Assembly (NCBI GenBank): GCA_009777995.1
Contig: WRKT01000007.1
Location: 1 to 64,000, forward strand
Origin: Treponema sp.
GTDB taxonomy: Bacteria > Spirochaetota > Spirochaetia > Treponematales > Breznakiellaceae
Direction: 5' to 3'
DNA length: 64,000 bases
Shown: in pieces, positions 53,341 to 60,381 of the stretch
Numbering within the stretch: position 1 is the stretch's first letter
Layout: the number at the start of each line of letters is the position of its first letter
Position numbers and translations under genes: made by a program
Notes under the pieces: model-generated
Told to the model about the DNA's origin: nothing
The model's database searches: none
What the model saw: the letters and a program-made list of their open reading frames with translations, nothing else

Positions 53341-53790
53341 ATGATAGACCCAATAGTTTTAGGACAATACTCCTTTTTCGATGGCCTTGAACAGGACCAG
53401 ATCGATTATATTCTACCCCTGATGCAGCAGGAAGAATTCGAAGCAGGTGTGGATATAATAACCGAGGGCAAGCATAATGATAGAATTTACTTTGTAATTG
53501 AGGGAAACGTAGCAGTACTAAAGCAGGGTATAATTCTGATGAGACTTGGAAAGGGTGATGTCTTCGGCGAATTGGAAGTTCTGGATGTAAGCCCTGTCGA
53601 GGCGACGATTAAGACAATAGCCTCTACAAAAGTTATAAGCCTTTCAATTGATGCCCTTGGTGAAATTTTCGAGAAAAATTTGAAGGCTTATGCGTTTTTA
53701 CTTACAAATCTTGCAAGAGATGTTTCCCGCAGGCTTAGGTATATGGATGATAAACTGGTTGACGATGTCCGTTATACAGAGTGGAGCTAA
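53341..53790 (+). CDS. Cyclic nucleotide-binding domain protein (CRP-like, no DNA-binding domain)
   Basis: 149 residues: one cNMP-binding beta-roll. LGQYSFFDGLEQDQIDYI, then EGKHNDRIYFVIEGNVAVLKQG, and GKGDVFGELEVL, whose FGE is the phosphate-binding cassette; the usual following Arg is not evident, so ligand binding is uncertain. The C-terminal ~25 residues form a helix (RDVSRRLRYMDDKL) without a winged helix. It likely senses a ligand and acts by protein contact. Its end overlaps the next gene by 10 bases. Confidence 0.85.
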   Translation: MIDPIVLGQYSFFDGLEQDQIDYILPLMQQEEFEAGVDIITEGKHNDRIYFVIEGNVAVLKQGIILMRLGKGDVFGELEVLDVSPVEATIKTIASTKVISLSIDALGEIFEKNLKAYAFLLTNLARDVSRRLRYMDDKLVDDVRYTEWS

Positions 53791-54809
53791 CTAAACTGAA
53801 AATCATTTTAATTTCTCTTTTGATAATCTTTTCTCAAAGTGTCTTTGCGACAGTTCCCGAGAGAGCTCTAAGAGGGATAAGTGCCGCAGATGCAAGACAT
53901 AACCTTATTGTAACAGCAGAATCCTTCCTTGGTACTCCATATCGTTATGCAGGCATCGACAGGGGAGGCCTTGATTGCTCAGGCCTTGTGTTTTTAAGCT
54001 TTTGGGAGAGTTTCAATGTAGAGGTTCCAAGAACTGCAGAGGGAATCTATCGATGGGCAGAAACGATTGACAGGGAAGAATTACAACCCGGTGATCTTGT
54101 TTTTTTTGTTACCGTGGGGACGGCTGTTTCGCATGTAGGAATTTACGTGGGCAATGGAAGATTCATCCACTCGGCATCGGAGGGACCAAATACCGGGGTG
54201 ATCTATTCAAGATTGGATGAAAGTTATTGGAGACGTACATATAGAGGAGCAGGAAGGGCCCTGCCAAGAGACACAGCCGGTGCAGTAGCGCTTTTACCAA
54301 GGCAGCGTAATTGGTCAGACCCCGGCTTCTTCCTCGGCTTTGCCGGCGCATGGACTTGGGGAGGCTTTTTTGAAGGAGCTCCCTCGTCATTCAGGGGCAT
54401 TTCCGGAATGGCAACAGCGGGGTATAAGTGGTTACGATACAGCGCAGGCTTTGAAGTCAGGCAGGAATGGGACAGGGCTCTTGGAGTCTATAGAGTGCCT
54501 GTGTCAATTTCTTTCGGGACTGACACTTCCCGCATCTTTGGCGGGCCTGCATACACATTCGGAGAGCCTACATTGAGTCTTGCTGACAGCGACAGGAGGT
54601 ACTTAAGAGCCATTCTATGGGAGGCCGGCACATCCCTGGCACTTCCTCCGGTACGGATAGGTCCCGGAGCACTTTCTCTTTACGGAGAGCTCGCCTATAG
54701 GCACTTCCGTCCCATAGAGGGGGACTTCCATTGGAGACCCGATCTGACAGCTAATCTCCGTCTCTCGACAGGAATAAGATATTTATGGAAGGTGCAGAAT
54801 TTTTTGTAG
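53781..54809 (+). CDS. NlpC/P60 peptidoglycan peptidase with extra C-terminal domain
   Basis: 342 residues from a GTG at 53781, overlapping the preceding gene. Signal peptide about 1-24 (SQSVFATVPE end). NlpC/P60 domain about 40-165: Cys in GLDCSGLV, His in VSHVGIYVGN and His in RFIHSASEG complete the catalytic set. The usual product is a cleaved gamma-D-Glu-meso-DAP cross-link in cell wall. The C-terminal ~150 residues are beta-rich, Gly/aromatic, and may be an outer-membrane-type barrel fragment. A strong terminator follows. Confidence 0.88.
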   Translation: MELTKLKIILISLLIIFSQSVFATVPERALRGISAADARHNLIVTAESFLGTPYRYAGIDRGGLDCSGLVFLSFWESFNVEVPRTAEGIYRWAETIDREELQPGDLVFFVTVGTAVSHVGIYVGNGRFIHSASEGPNTGVIYSRLDESYWRRTYRGAGRALPRDTAGAVALLPRQRNWSDPGFFLGFAGAWTWGGFFEGAPSSFRGISGMATAGYKWLRYSAGFEVRQEWDRALGVYRVPVSISFGTDTSRIFGGPAYTFGEPTLSLADSDRRYLRAILWEAGTSLALPPVRIGPGALSLYGELAYRHFRPIEGDFHWRPDLTANLRLSTGIRYLWKVQNFL

Positions 54810-54908
54810 GAAAATGTAACCAATATAGTGATATTATGTTGTAATTGATAAAGAAAAGATGAGCTTTTCTTCGGCCGTTTATACGGACACTCCCAAACGT
54901 TTTACTTA

Positions 54909-54949
54909 GCCGCCACCGTTTCCTCCTTATCGGTGGCGGCGCTTTTTTT
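54909..54949 (+). terminator. Rho-independent terminator after the NlpC/P60 gene
   Basis: Stem GCCGCCACCG / CGGTGGCGGC (54909-54918 and 54931-54940), 10 perfect pairs, 12-base loop, followed by GC and a run of seven Ts. It marks the end of the housekeeping block, 3 bases before the duplicated BrnTA cassette begins. Confidence 0.92.
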
Positions 54950-54980
54950 AAGCTATTTTACTTTTAAAAGGTTTTGTATT

Positions 54981-55289
54981 ATGATAGACTTGATATTTGA
55001 ATGGGATGAAGAAAAAGAGCAAGATAATATTAAAGCTCACGGTATCCCTTTTGAAGCAGCTACACGGATATTTTTTGACTATTACCGCATGGAACGCCAT
55101 GATGATGATTCAAGCGATAAAGAAGATCGATGGCAAACCATGGGGCTTTATGAAGATGTACTTTTTGTGGTTTATACGGAGAGAGCGGATGTTATTCGTA
55201 TGATTTCAGCCCGTAAGGCAGAGCCTTTTGAAAGGAGGATATATCATGGCGATAGTGAGATACACGGCTGGAAAAGAGTTAACCCCTGA
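54981..55289 (+). CDS. brnT: BrnT-like toxin, copy 1
   Basis: 102 residues from the ATG at 54981. BrnT signature FEWDEEKEQDNIKAHGIPFEAA at the start, then RWQTMGLYEDVLFVVYTER and the VIRMISARKAEPFERR catalytic stretch. It differs from the second copy (58326) only at residue 5 (Ile versus Val), so both are under selection. A third, divergent BrnT is at 36940. Confidence 0.92.
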   Translation: MIDLIFEWDEEKEQDNIKAHGIPFEAATRIFFDYYRMERHDDDSSDKEDRWQTMGLYEDVLFVVYTERADVIRMISARKAEPFERRIYHGDSEIHGWKRVNP

Positions 55290-55485
55290 AAAAGACGCGG
55301 AACTAAGGGCGCAGATAAGAGAAGCGGCAAAGAGACCTTATACCTATGATCCGGATTCTCCCCTACTTACGGAAGAACAGCTTAAGGAATTTAAACCTGT
55401 TAATTTTGATAGCATGGAAGAGAGAGCCCAAGCAATGAAGCAATGTACCCCATCTCCGGCATTAGCTACCTCGGAAAGTCGTTAA
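55246..55485 (+). CDS. brnA: BrnA-like antitoxin, copy 1
   Basis: 79 residues from the ATG at 55246, where AAAGGAGG (55231-55238) is 7 bases upstream, inside the toxin gene. The product lines up with the BrnA N-terminal toxin-binding half (YTYDPDSPLLTEEQLKEF) but lacks the C-terminal ribbon-helix-helix seen in the copy at 36.7 kb. Stop is TAA; the second copy ends in TGA. The toxin and antitoxin overlap by 44 bases. Confidence 0.85.
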   Translation: MAIVRYTAGKELTPEKDAELRAQIREAAKRPYTYDPDSPLLTEEQLKEFKPVNFDSMEERAQAMKQCTPSPALATSESR

Positions 55486-55502
55486 AGTAACGAAAAGAAC
55501 TC

Positions 55503-55547
55503 TATAGCAGGGACAGGACTCGAACCTGCGACCTCCGGGTTATGAGC
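55503..55547 (-). other. 3' half of an initiator-type tRNA-Met(CAT): attachment-site remnant
   Basis: Read on the minus strand: anticodon loop CTCATAA, then CCC of the stem, AGGTCG variable loop, a T arm with TTCGAGT and a 3' acceptor strand ending GCTA. The 5' half is absent: bases beyond 55547 no longer pair. The three G:C pairs expected after the loop fit initiator tRNA. This is the usual scar left by a tyrosine-recombinase element that inserted in the anticodon region; the restored tRNA should be at the element's other end. Confidence 0.8.
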
Positions 55548-56080
55548 CAGCTTAATGCTTAGAATAAATGGTACTATAATGAATATTTTATGTTCATTCA
55601 AGAGCATATATAGTCATTGATAATCAAATGTTTTGTCATAGTTTTTTCATTCTTTATTACGCCTAACGAAAAAGACATAAGCGAAGTTGCCCCGGATTCC
55701 TCCAAGACAGTTTCAGCAATCAGATACTATATTGTCATTGCCGATATTTGGGGTATAATTAAATTGTGGGTTATGGTAAAAGACCCTGCTGACTGGAACC
55801 TCCGAGAAATCGAAGCCGGTTCATATACGGCAGCCCCACCTGTCGCATAGCCGTTTGATCCGGTAACAGGAGATAACGATGAGGCAAGGGCTTTTATCAT
55901 TTTATTTTGTTGTATAACAGAGGGTGAATTTAAAGCGTCTCTGTATGAGGTGCAGGACTTGGCCCCGGGTGTGCCGCACGGCTCTTCGGACATCCCACTA
56001 CACCTCACAATATATTACAGCATCACTCCGGAAAAGTCAGTGTGGTTCGTACCTAATTCCTACCTGTTCGCGAACATCCT
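55548..56080. other. Gene-poor stretch next to the attachment site
   Basis: 533 bases with only short, overlapping frames on both strands that lack ribosome sites and family features. No integrase is seen here; it is probably at the other end of the element, beyond the window. Confidence 0.6.
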
Positions 56081-56287
56081 TTATTGCGGATCGTCCACGC
56101 CGCCCTCGAAGATTTCTTCCAGACTCTCCTCCAGATTCGACAGTAGTCCCTCCAGATTCTCCTTGGTTATCTCCCTGCCCGCCGCCAAGCACATCGAGAT
56201 CGCCTGTGCCTTCGCTCCCTCCGCTCCGTACTGACGGAGTACCAGCGGGTAATTCTTGTGATCCAGTTCCAGAATGATTTTGTTCAT
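56081..56287 (-). CDS. Small acidic phage-type protein, unrecognised
   Basis: 68 residues. GGA-CA before the ATG and its place as the last of a run of leftward small genes support it. Acidic C-terminal half (NLEESLEEIFEGGVDD). No family identified. Confidence 0.55.
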   Translation of the reverse strand: MNKIILELDHKNYPLVLRQYGAEGAKAQAISMCLAAGREITKENLEGLLSNLEESLEEIFEGGVDDPQ

Positions 56288-56330
56288 TGTCCTTTCTCTC
56301 TGTTCCCAACTTTTTTCTGAAAATTCCTGC

Positions 56331-56534
56331 CTAACTGTCTTTTTCTTCTTTCTGTAGGCCCTCGTCCCGGCGTCTTATAAATTCATCCAGCTCGGCTTGT
56401 TTCCGATTGGATATTTCTCTTTGTGCAGGGCTTAGCCCTCCCAAGTTACCTGAATCTTCGCCGGTGACCATATTCATATAAATCTCTGTCATTTTATCGT
56501 CTAACTGAAAGGTTTTTTTTTCTGTTTTTTCCAT
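56331..56534 (-). CDS. Small charged phage-type protein, unrecognised
   Basis: 67 residues from the ATG at 56534, with GGAGG 7 bases upstream. Highly charged, helical (SPAQREISNRKQAELDEFI). No membrane segment, no known family. Part of the leftward operon that begins with the HIRAN gene. Confidence 0.55.
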   Translation of the reverse strand: MEKTEKKTFQLDDKMTEIYMNMVTGEDSGNLGGLSPAQREISNRKQAELDEFIRRRDEGLQKEEKDS

Positions 56535-56645
56535 ATCCTTACCTCCATCTTTTACATCCGACATTGAATTACCCTCTATCTTAATTATACCTTAATTATC
56601 GGATTTTTGTTTGTCAGGTGTTTTTATTCTGCGCCTTATTGGTCA

Positions 56646-56930
56646 TTACTGTTCTCCTCCCTTCTTGCCAATTTCACCTGTCCAATGGTCAATTTTGAGA
56701 ATGTCCGATAGTTCATTGCATATGTCCTTGATGATGTGCCAGTAACCGTAGACATCGCTGGCTGCTACAGGTTTATTTGAGCTTGGTGCCTCATAATAAC
56801 TAAAAAATGTTGTGATGGCTTCCAACTTTGAATAAATTACTGATAGCCGTTCTAAATCACTCATATTTTCGAGCCAGTGATAATTACCCGGCGGCCATGC
56901 TAAAATCTGCTGTTTCTTTTCTTTTGCCAT
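56646..56930 (-). CDS. Small phage-type protein, unrecognised
   Basis: 94 residues from the ATG at 56930 (GGAGG, 5-base spacer). Contains WPPGNYHWLENMSDLERL near the N-terminus and a helical middle. It may bind another protein; no family identified. Confidence 0.6.
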   Translation of the reverse strand: MAKEKKQQILAWPPGNYHWLENMSDLERLSVIYSKLEAITTFFSYYEAPSSNKPVAASDVYGYWHIIKDICNELSDILKIDHWTGEIGKKGGEQ

Positions 56931-56974
56931 TGTTTCCTCCAATTTTCTTGGTTCTGCTGCTTAAGATAGCCGGG

Positions 56975-57217
56975 TTAAACGGCTCCGGTACTGTATTCAA
57001 GTTGTATTTTTCGCTCTACTGCTTCCCCCACTTCGCCAAACTCTATAATGTCGAACAAGCGAAGTATTGTTTGAGCATTTCTTTGAATTACGCTATACAT
57101 GGCAAGATTAAACGCGGCATCTATGCTGTCGTCTGATATATTACTTGCATATATGCCGCCACCTTTGGCCAGATCCCGGATTTCATAAAGCAAGCCCTTA
57201 AATGTTTCCAGTTGCAT
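56975..57217 (-). CDS. Small phage-type protein, unrecognised
   Basis: 80 residues, AAGGAGG before the ATG at 57217. Helical, moderately acidic, no recognised motif. Lies 10 bases after the HIRAN gene stop, so in the same transcript. Confidence 0.6.
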   Translation of the reverse strand: MQLETFKGLLYEIRDLAKGGGIYASNISDDSIDAAFNLAMYSVIQRNAQTILRLFDIIEFGEVGEAVERKIQLEYSTGAV

Positions 57218-57227
57218 TGTTACCTCC

Positions 57228-57638
57228 TTAAACTGCCAGGGCTAATCTGGCGCCCCGGATTTCACCTTCCAGTACTTGTAACACCAGAAACTGTCCGCGC
57301 ATTGCATTAACTACAGGGGTCAATGTTCGGGGCACATAACCCAGGCGATATAGCCCGCGCCCATTGTTGACACCTACCATGACGGCAATGGCCGCAGGGT
57401 CTACAGGGTTAGTGGGCTCAGGTACCAATACAGCTTTGATTTGTCCGGGGTTGTATGTTGCCAAGCGCCTGAGGGCTTCCTGACGGTTCCCAAAGGACAC
57501 GCCCCGGACTGCCATCTCAAGCCCACCGGCTTTTACGATTGCCCATGCCTGAACGAAGGCGGCGCTCCTGTCATTTCCTTTGGCTGCCAGGCGATTGCCC
57601 AGGCTCATTACTTTGCTTTTCATTTCATAGTTTGTCAT
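57228..57638 (-). CDS. HIRAN-domain protein heading the leftward phage operon
   Basis: 136 residues. The C-terminal ~95 residues match a HIRAN domain: VRGVSFGNRQEALRRL, VLVPEPTNPVDPAAIAVMVG and a LYRLGYVPRTLTPVV end. HIRAN domains in helicases and nucleases bind DNA 3' ends at stalled forks; here the domain is nearly alone. The N-terminal ~40 residues are helical. A perfect TTGACA-17-TATATT promoter lies just upstream. It is divergent from the Xre gene and shares a 14-bp motif with it. Confidence 0.75.
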   Translation of the reverse strand: MTNYEMKSKVMSLGNRLAAKGNDRSAAFVQAWAIVKAGGLEMAVRGVSFGNRQEALRRLATYNPGQIKAVLVPEPTNPVDPAAIAVMVGVNNGRGLYRLGYVPRTLTPVVNAMRGQFLVLQVLEGEIRGARLALAV

Positions 57639-57665
57639 GTTCTTACCCCCGTATCAATGTTTATA

Positions 57666-57773
57666 TTTATAATATACACCCTTTTGTTGATTTTGTCAAG
57701 AGAAATATCAAATTATTTTTGAATTTTTTAAGTTTTTTATTGTCAATATAAAGTTTATAGTGTATATTATAAA
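57666..57773. promoter_or_regulatory. Divergent promoters with a shared 14-bp inverted operator
   Basis: Leftward: TTGACA (57699-57694), 17 bases, TATATT (57676-57671). Rightward: TTGTCA (57740-57745), 17 bases, TATATT (57763-57768). GTGTATATTATAAA occurs on both strands, at 57666-57679 and 57760-57773, each overlapping a -10 box. This is a plausible two-site operator for the adjacent Xre-type protein. Confidence 0.7.
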
Positions 57774-57786
57774 GGGAGGCGGTTAC

Positions 57787-58002
57787 ATGAGCATGATTGA
57801 AAAAATCCGCATTTTACTGGTAAAACGAGGAAATATATCAGAAGCGGAGCTTGCTAGGCGATTGGGCGATAGTCCCCAGAATTTCAATGCAAAAATGAAA
57901 CGAGACAACTTCACAGATAAGGACTTACAGCGGATAGCCGAAGTCTTAGACTGCACCTTTAAGGCTACTTTCAGGATGAACGACACCGGGGAAGAGATAT
58001 AA
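57787..58002 (+). CDS. Xre-family helix-turn-helix regulator
   Basis: 71 residues from the ATG at 57787 (AAGGGAGG 7 bases upstream). The body is one helix-turn-helix domain: ISEAELARRLGDSPQNFNAKMKRDN with the recognition helix around residues 31-42. No second domain. By position and divergent arrangement it is the likely regulator of the leftward operon. Confidence 0.85.
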   Translation: MSMIEKIRILLVKRGNISEAELARRLGDSPQNFNAKMKRDNFTDKDLQRIAEVLDCTFKATFRMNDTGEEI

Positions 58003-58045
58003 CCGTTGTTTTGTCTGACATAGCCTTACAATACTTATCCCAGAT

Positions 58046-58225
58046 TTAGGAGAAATCGCTTGAGTTTTTAGAGGTTTGTGGTATATTTATAATATCAGGT
58101 TTAGGGGCAGAGGCGGGTTTAGCTACCGCCGGCGATTCTTCAGTGGTCGCAGGGACAGCCGGGATTGCTTCCGGCGCCCCTTGAACCGATATTTTTGCAT
58201 TTGAAATATCTGTCCTACCATTCAT
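58046..58225 (-). CDS. Possible small Pro/Ala-rich protein
   Basis: 59 codons from an ATG at 58225; low-complexity Ala/Pro/Glu composition (GAPEAIPAVPATTEESPAV). No good ribosome site. It may be a remnant of a longer gene cut by the BrnTA cassette. Confidence 0.3.
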   Translation of the reverse strand: MNGRTDISNAKISVQGAPEAIPAVPATTEESPAVAKPASAPKPDIINIPQTSKNSSDFS

Positions 58226-58325
58226 TGTTACTACATATCTATGGAAATTGTCCGTTTTCAGGAATTTTCAGGGCTTGAATGTACCCTGTGAGGACTGCTA
58301 TTTTACTTTTAGAAGGTTTTGTATT

Positions 58326-58634
58326 ATGATAGACTTGGTATTTGAATGGGATGAAGAAAAAGAGCAAGATAATATTAAAGCTCACGGTATCCCTTTTGAA
58401 GCAGCTACACGGATCTTTTTTGACTATTACCGCATGGAACGTCATGACGATGATTCAAGCGATAAAGAAGATCGATGGCAAACCATGGGTCTTTATGAAG
58501 ATGTACTTTTTGTGGTTTATACGGAGAGAGCGGACGTTATTCGTATGATTTCAGCCCGTAAGGCAGAGCCTTTTGAAAGGAGGATATATCATGGCGATAG
58601 TGAGATACACGGCTGGAAAAGAGTTAACCCCTGA
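58326..58634 (+). CDS. brnT: BrnT-like toxin, copy 2
   Basis: 102 residues from the ATG at 58326, same architecture as copy 1 with Val in place of Ile at residue 5. Other base changes between the copies are silent. The toxin reading frame is intact. Confidence 0.92.
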   Translation: MIDLVFEWDEEKEQDNIKAHGIPFEAATRIFFDYYRMERHDDDSSDKEDRWQTMGLYEDVLFVVYTERADVIRMISARKAEPFERRIYHGDSEIHGWKRVNP

Positions 58635-58830
58635 AAAAGACGCGGAACTAAGGGCGCAGATAAGAGAAGCGGCAAAGAGACCTTATACCTATGATCCGGA
58701 TTCTCCCCTACTTACGGAAGAACAGCTTAAGGAATTTAAACCTGTTAATTTTGATAGCATGGAAGAGAGAGCCCAAGCAATGAAGCAATGTACCCCATCT
58801 CCGGCATTAGCTACTTCGGAAAGTCGTTGA
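58591..58830 (+). CDS. brnA: BrnA-like antitoxin, copy 2
   Basis: 79 residues from the ATG at 58591, identical in protein sequence to copy 1. AAAGGAGG is conserved 7 bases upstream. Overlaps brnT by 44 bases. Confidence 0.85.
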   Translation: MAIVRYTAGKELTPEKDAELRAQIREAAKRPYTYDPDSPLLTEEQLKEFKPVNFDSMEERAQAMKQCTPSPALATSESR

Positions 58831-58853
58831 AGTAACGATAAGAATTAATTAAC

Positions 58854-58955
58854 CAGAGCCCCGGATTAATGAACTCTTTTTAAACCCCACTGACTCTCTA
58901 AAAAATGCCCCCAGGAGCGCAATAGAAGCTCACCACGGCTTTATCCGGGGCTTTG
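58854..58955 (+). other. Stem-closed element A (candidate structured RNA)
   Basis: Closing stem AGCCCCGGAT (58857-58866) with ATCCGGGGCT (58943-58952), perfect for 10 pairs and extendable outward to 13 with one G-U. Total about 102 nt. Shares AGCCCCGGA and a following GAACTCTTT with element C. Confidence 0.6.
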
Positions 58956-58987
58956 TTACCTACTACTTACTTTACTAAACAAAGAAA

Positions 58988-59050
58988 CTCCGGAATGCGG
59001 TAGCCCAACAGCGGACCAATCCCGCTGACGTGAACTTCCTTAATCCGGAG
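58988..59050 (+). other. Stem-closed element B (candidate structured RNA)
   Basis: Closing stem CTCCGGA (58988-58994) with TCCGGAG (59044-59050); an internal hairpin CAGCGG-accaatc-CCGCTG at 59009-59027. 63 nt. Confidence 0.5.
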
Positions 59051-59102
59051 CCTATACTTAATATACTTGAAAACATAAAGATGTCAAGAATTTTTTCCAC
59101 AA

Positions 59103-59167
59103 ATAGCCCCGGAGCAGGAACTCTTTATCGGCAGGACTAATTCTGCCAACAACCTGCAAGGGGCTAT
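59103..59167 (+). other. Stem-closed element C (candidate structured RNA)
   Basis: Closing stem ATAGCCCC (59103-59110) with GGGGCTAT (59160-59167), then GCAGG/CCTGC (59114-59118 and 59153-59157), then GGCAG/CTGCC (59130-59134 and 59143-59147). Three nested stems separated by internal loops, 65 nt. Confidence 0.6.
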
Positions 59168-59196
59168 ATCTAAAGTATCGCATAAATCTGAAAAAA

Positions 59197-59258
59197 GGAC
59201 AGTACCATCAGACCCCCGGCACTCGACTTAACGGCTCACCCGCAGGGAGGTACTGCCC
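59197..59258 (+). other. Stem-closed element D (candidate structured RNA)
   Basis: Closing stem CAGTACC (59200-59206) with GGTACTG (59249-59255), plus two more outer G-C pairs after one mismatch. 62 nt. Elements A-D fill the 460-base gene-free stretch 58845-59295. Confidence 0.5.
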
Positions 59259-59299
59259 TTAATATAACTATACTACTAAATATGTGAAATACTAATAAG

Positions 59300-59563
59300 T
59301 CATTGACTCCCCTTCCCTCTTGTAGAAACCACCTCTTTGATTATGCACCCAAGGTTCTTTTGCAGTGTTTGCCATATAACATCAGGAATATCCTCAATAA
59401 GCCATGGCAGAAATAAACAGGTAATACGGGCCTCAATACCGGTGGTATTACTTGGCGATTCAGTCTGTGCAGTCCGATGGCCCTTGGAGCTCGCTCGCTG
59501 CCCGCCTTGTTTATTAACCGATCCATTTTCATGTATGAGACCCATATTACCAAATTGCTTCAT
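59300..59563 (-). CDS. Small phage-type protein, unrecognised
   Basis: 87 residues, overlapping the upstream gene stop by 4 bases (ATGA), so translationally coupled. N-terminal part polar, C-terminal part hydrophobic (LFLPWLIEDIPDVIWQTL). No family identified. Confidence 0.5.
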   Translation of the reverse strand: MKQFGNMGLIHENGSVNKQGGQRASSKGHRTAQTESPSNTTGIEARITCLFLPWLIEDIPDVIWQTLQKNLGCIIKEVVSTRGKGSQ

Positions 59564-60057
59564 ATCTCAATATAACGCTCGCAAGGTTGCCCGTTTCTTA
59601 CAACCCTACCCCTGGTACAGAGGTAATTTTCCAGACAATAAAGGCAGTGTTTTGGAGCGTTTCCCGGGCGCTTTTGCACTTCAAAGTATTCCCCGCAGAC
59701 TCTGCCTTCCCCTTGTTTTGGACCGACCCGGAAATTATGAGGTGTTGCAAGGCGCTTACAATGTAAACAATCCGGGGCTCCTTCTGCCGGGCGAACAGTC
59801 GGAGCTCTCACAACACTAAGCTCTTTGAACCTTTGGTTGTTTTTATACTCTTCATCGCACTGTGCCTGATAATCGATGTAGCTATGGCACGGGGGATAGA
59901 CAACACCGGCAAAGAACTGCCGTCCTGCGGCTGTCGCGCAATGCCTTTTGTTTGAGCAATAAGCACAATCATGGTCTGCCCCGGATGGTTTGGGTAATGG
60001 GTCATAACTCTGGACTTCCCGTATTTTACCGGTACTGTCTCTTACAACTTCTTTCAT
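59560..60057 (-). CDS. Cysteine-rich protein with three zinc-ribbon-like repeats
   Basis: 165 residues. Three units follow one another: CAYCSNKRHC with PPCHSYI, CLHCKRLATPH with VCGEYFEV, and CLYCLENYLC with PCERYIEI. Each has C-x2-C, usually a later C, and a final C-x-x-Y/F aromatic end. This suggests metal-binding repeats used in nucleic-acid or protein contact. No family identified. It follows a basic small protein gene by 2 bases. Confidence 0.6.
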   Translation of the reverse strand: MKEVVRDSTGKIREVQSYDPLPKPSGADHDCAYCSNKRHCATAAGRQFFAGVVYPPCHSYIDYQAQCDEEYKNNQRFKELSVVRAPTVRPAEGAPDCLHCKRLATPHNFRVGPKQGEGRVCGEYFEVQKRPGNAPKHCLYCLENYLCTRGRVVRNGQPCERYIEI

Positions 60058-60059
60058 GG

Positions 60060-60335
60060 CTATATCCTTAGTTTTTGAAGAAGTTTCTGCTTGGATTTTT
60101 GGAGTTGTGCAGATTTAATTTTCCCAATGAGGAACGCGCGGCTCTTTGGCTTGAGTTTACCGGTGCTTAGTTCCGTCTCAATAGCTCCGCACTCCAAAAC
60201 AGTCAACTCTCCACCGGCGACTGACTTTACAAGAATTGGTTTTGCCGCATTCAACATGGCATGATTTAATGCCTGCTGATCAACAACAAAAGGAACTCTA
60301 GCCTTTTTTTTCTTTCGTAATACAAGCTTTTTCAT
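60060..60335 (-). CDS. Small basic phage-type protein, unrecognised
   Basis: 91 residues, strongly basic at both ends (KKLVLRKKKKAR and KSKQKLLQKL), so nucleic-acid binding is plausible. GGAGG before the ATG. No family identified. Confidence 0.55.
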   Translation of the reverse strand: MKKLVLRKKKKARVPFVVDQQALNHAMLNAAKPILVKSVAGGELTVLECGAIETELSTGKLKPKSRAFLIGKIKSAQLQKSKQKLLQKLRI

Positions 60336-60381
60336 CCTGTACCTCCCAAATATTATATTGCAAGGGCATACACCCTGCTTT

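Larger units (their letters stand above)
54952..55499 (+). repeat. Duplicated BrnTA cassette, copy 1 (outside the attachment site)
   Basis: A 548-bp direct repeat with 58297-58844. About a dozen single-base differences are seen by eye, nearly all synonymous. It holds brnT and brnA. This copy lies between a terminator and the tRNA fragment at 55503. Confidence 0.9.
58297..58844 (+). repeat. Duplicated BrnTA cassette, copy 2 (inside the element)
   Basis: Second copy of the 548-bp repeat (first at 54952-55499). It lies inside the phage-like element, 3.3 kb from the first. Its left edge is GCTATTTTACTTTTAGAAGG, against GCTATTTTACTTTTAAAAGG in copy 1. The surrounding bases are unrelated. Confidence 0.9.

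Noticed and set aside
55617-56008. Two overlapping short frames after the tRNA fragment
   Set aside because: No ribosome site, no family similarity, and mutual overlap on opposite strands.
58854-59258. Integron attC sites or CRISPR-like array
   Set aside because: The elements lack the paired GTTRRRY/RYYYAAC cores of attC, differ in size and sequence, and have no equal repeats or spacers.
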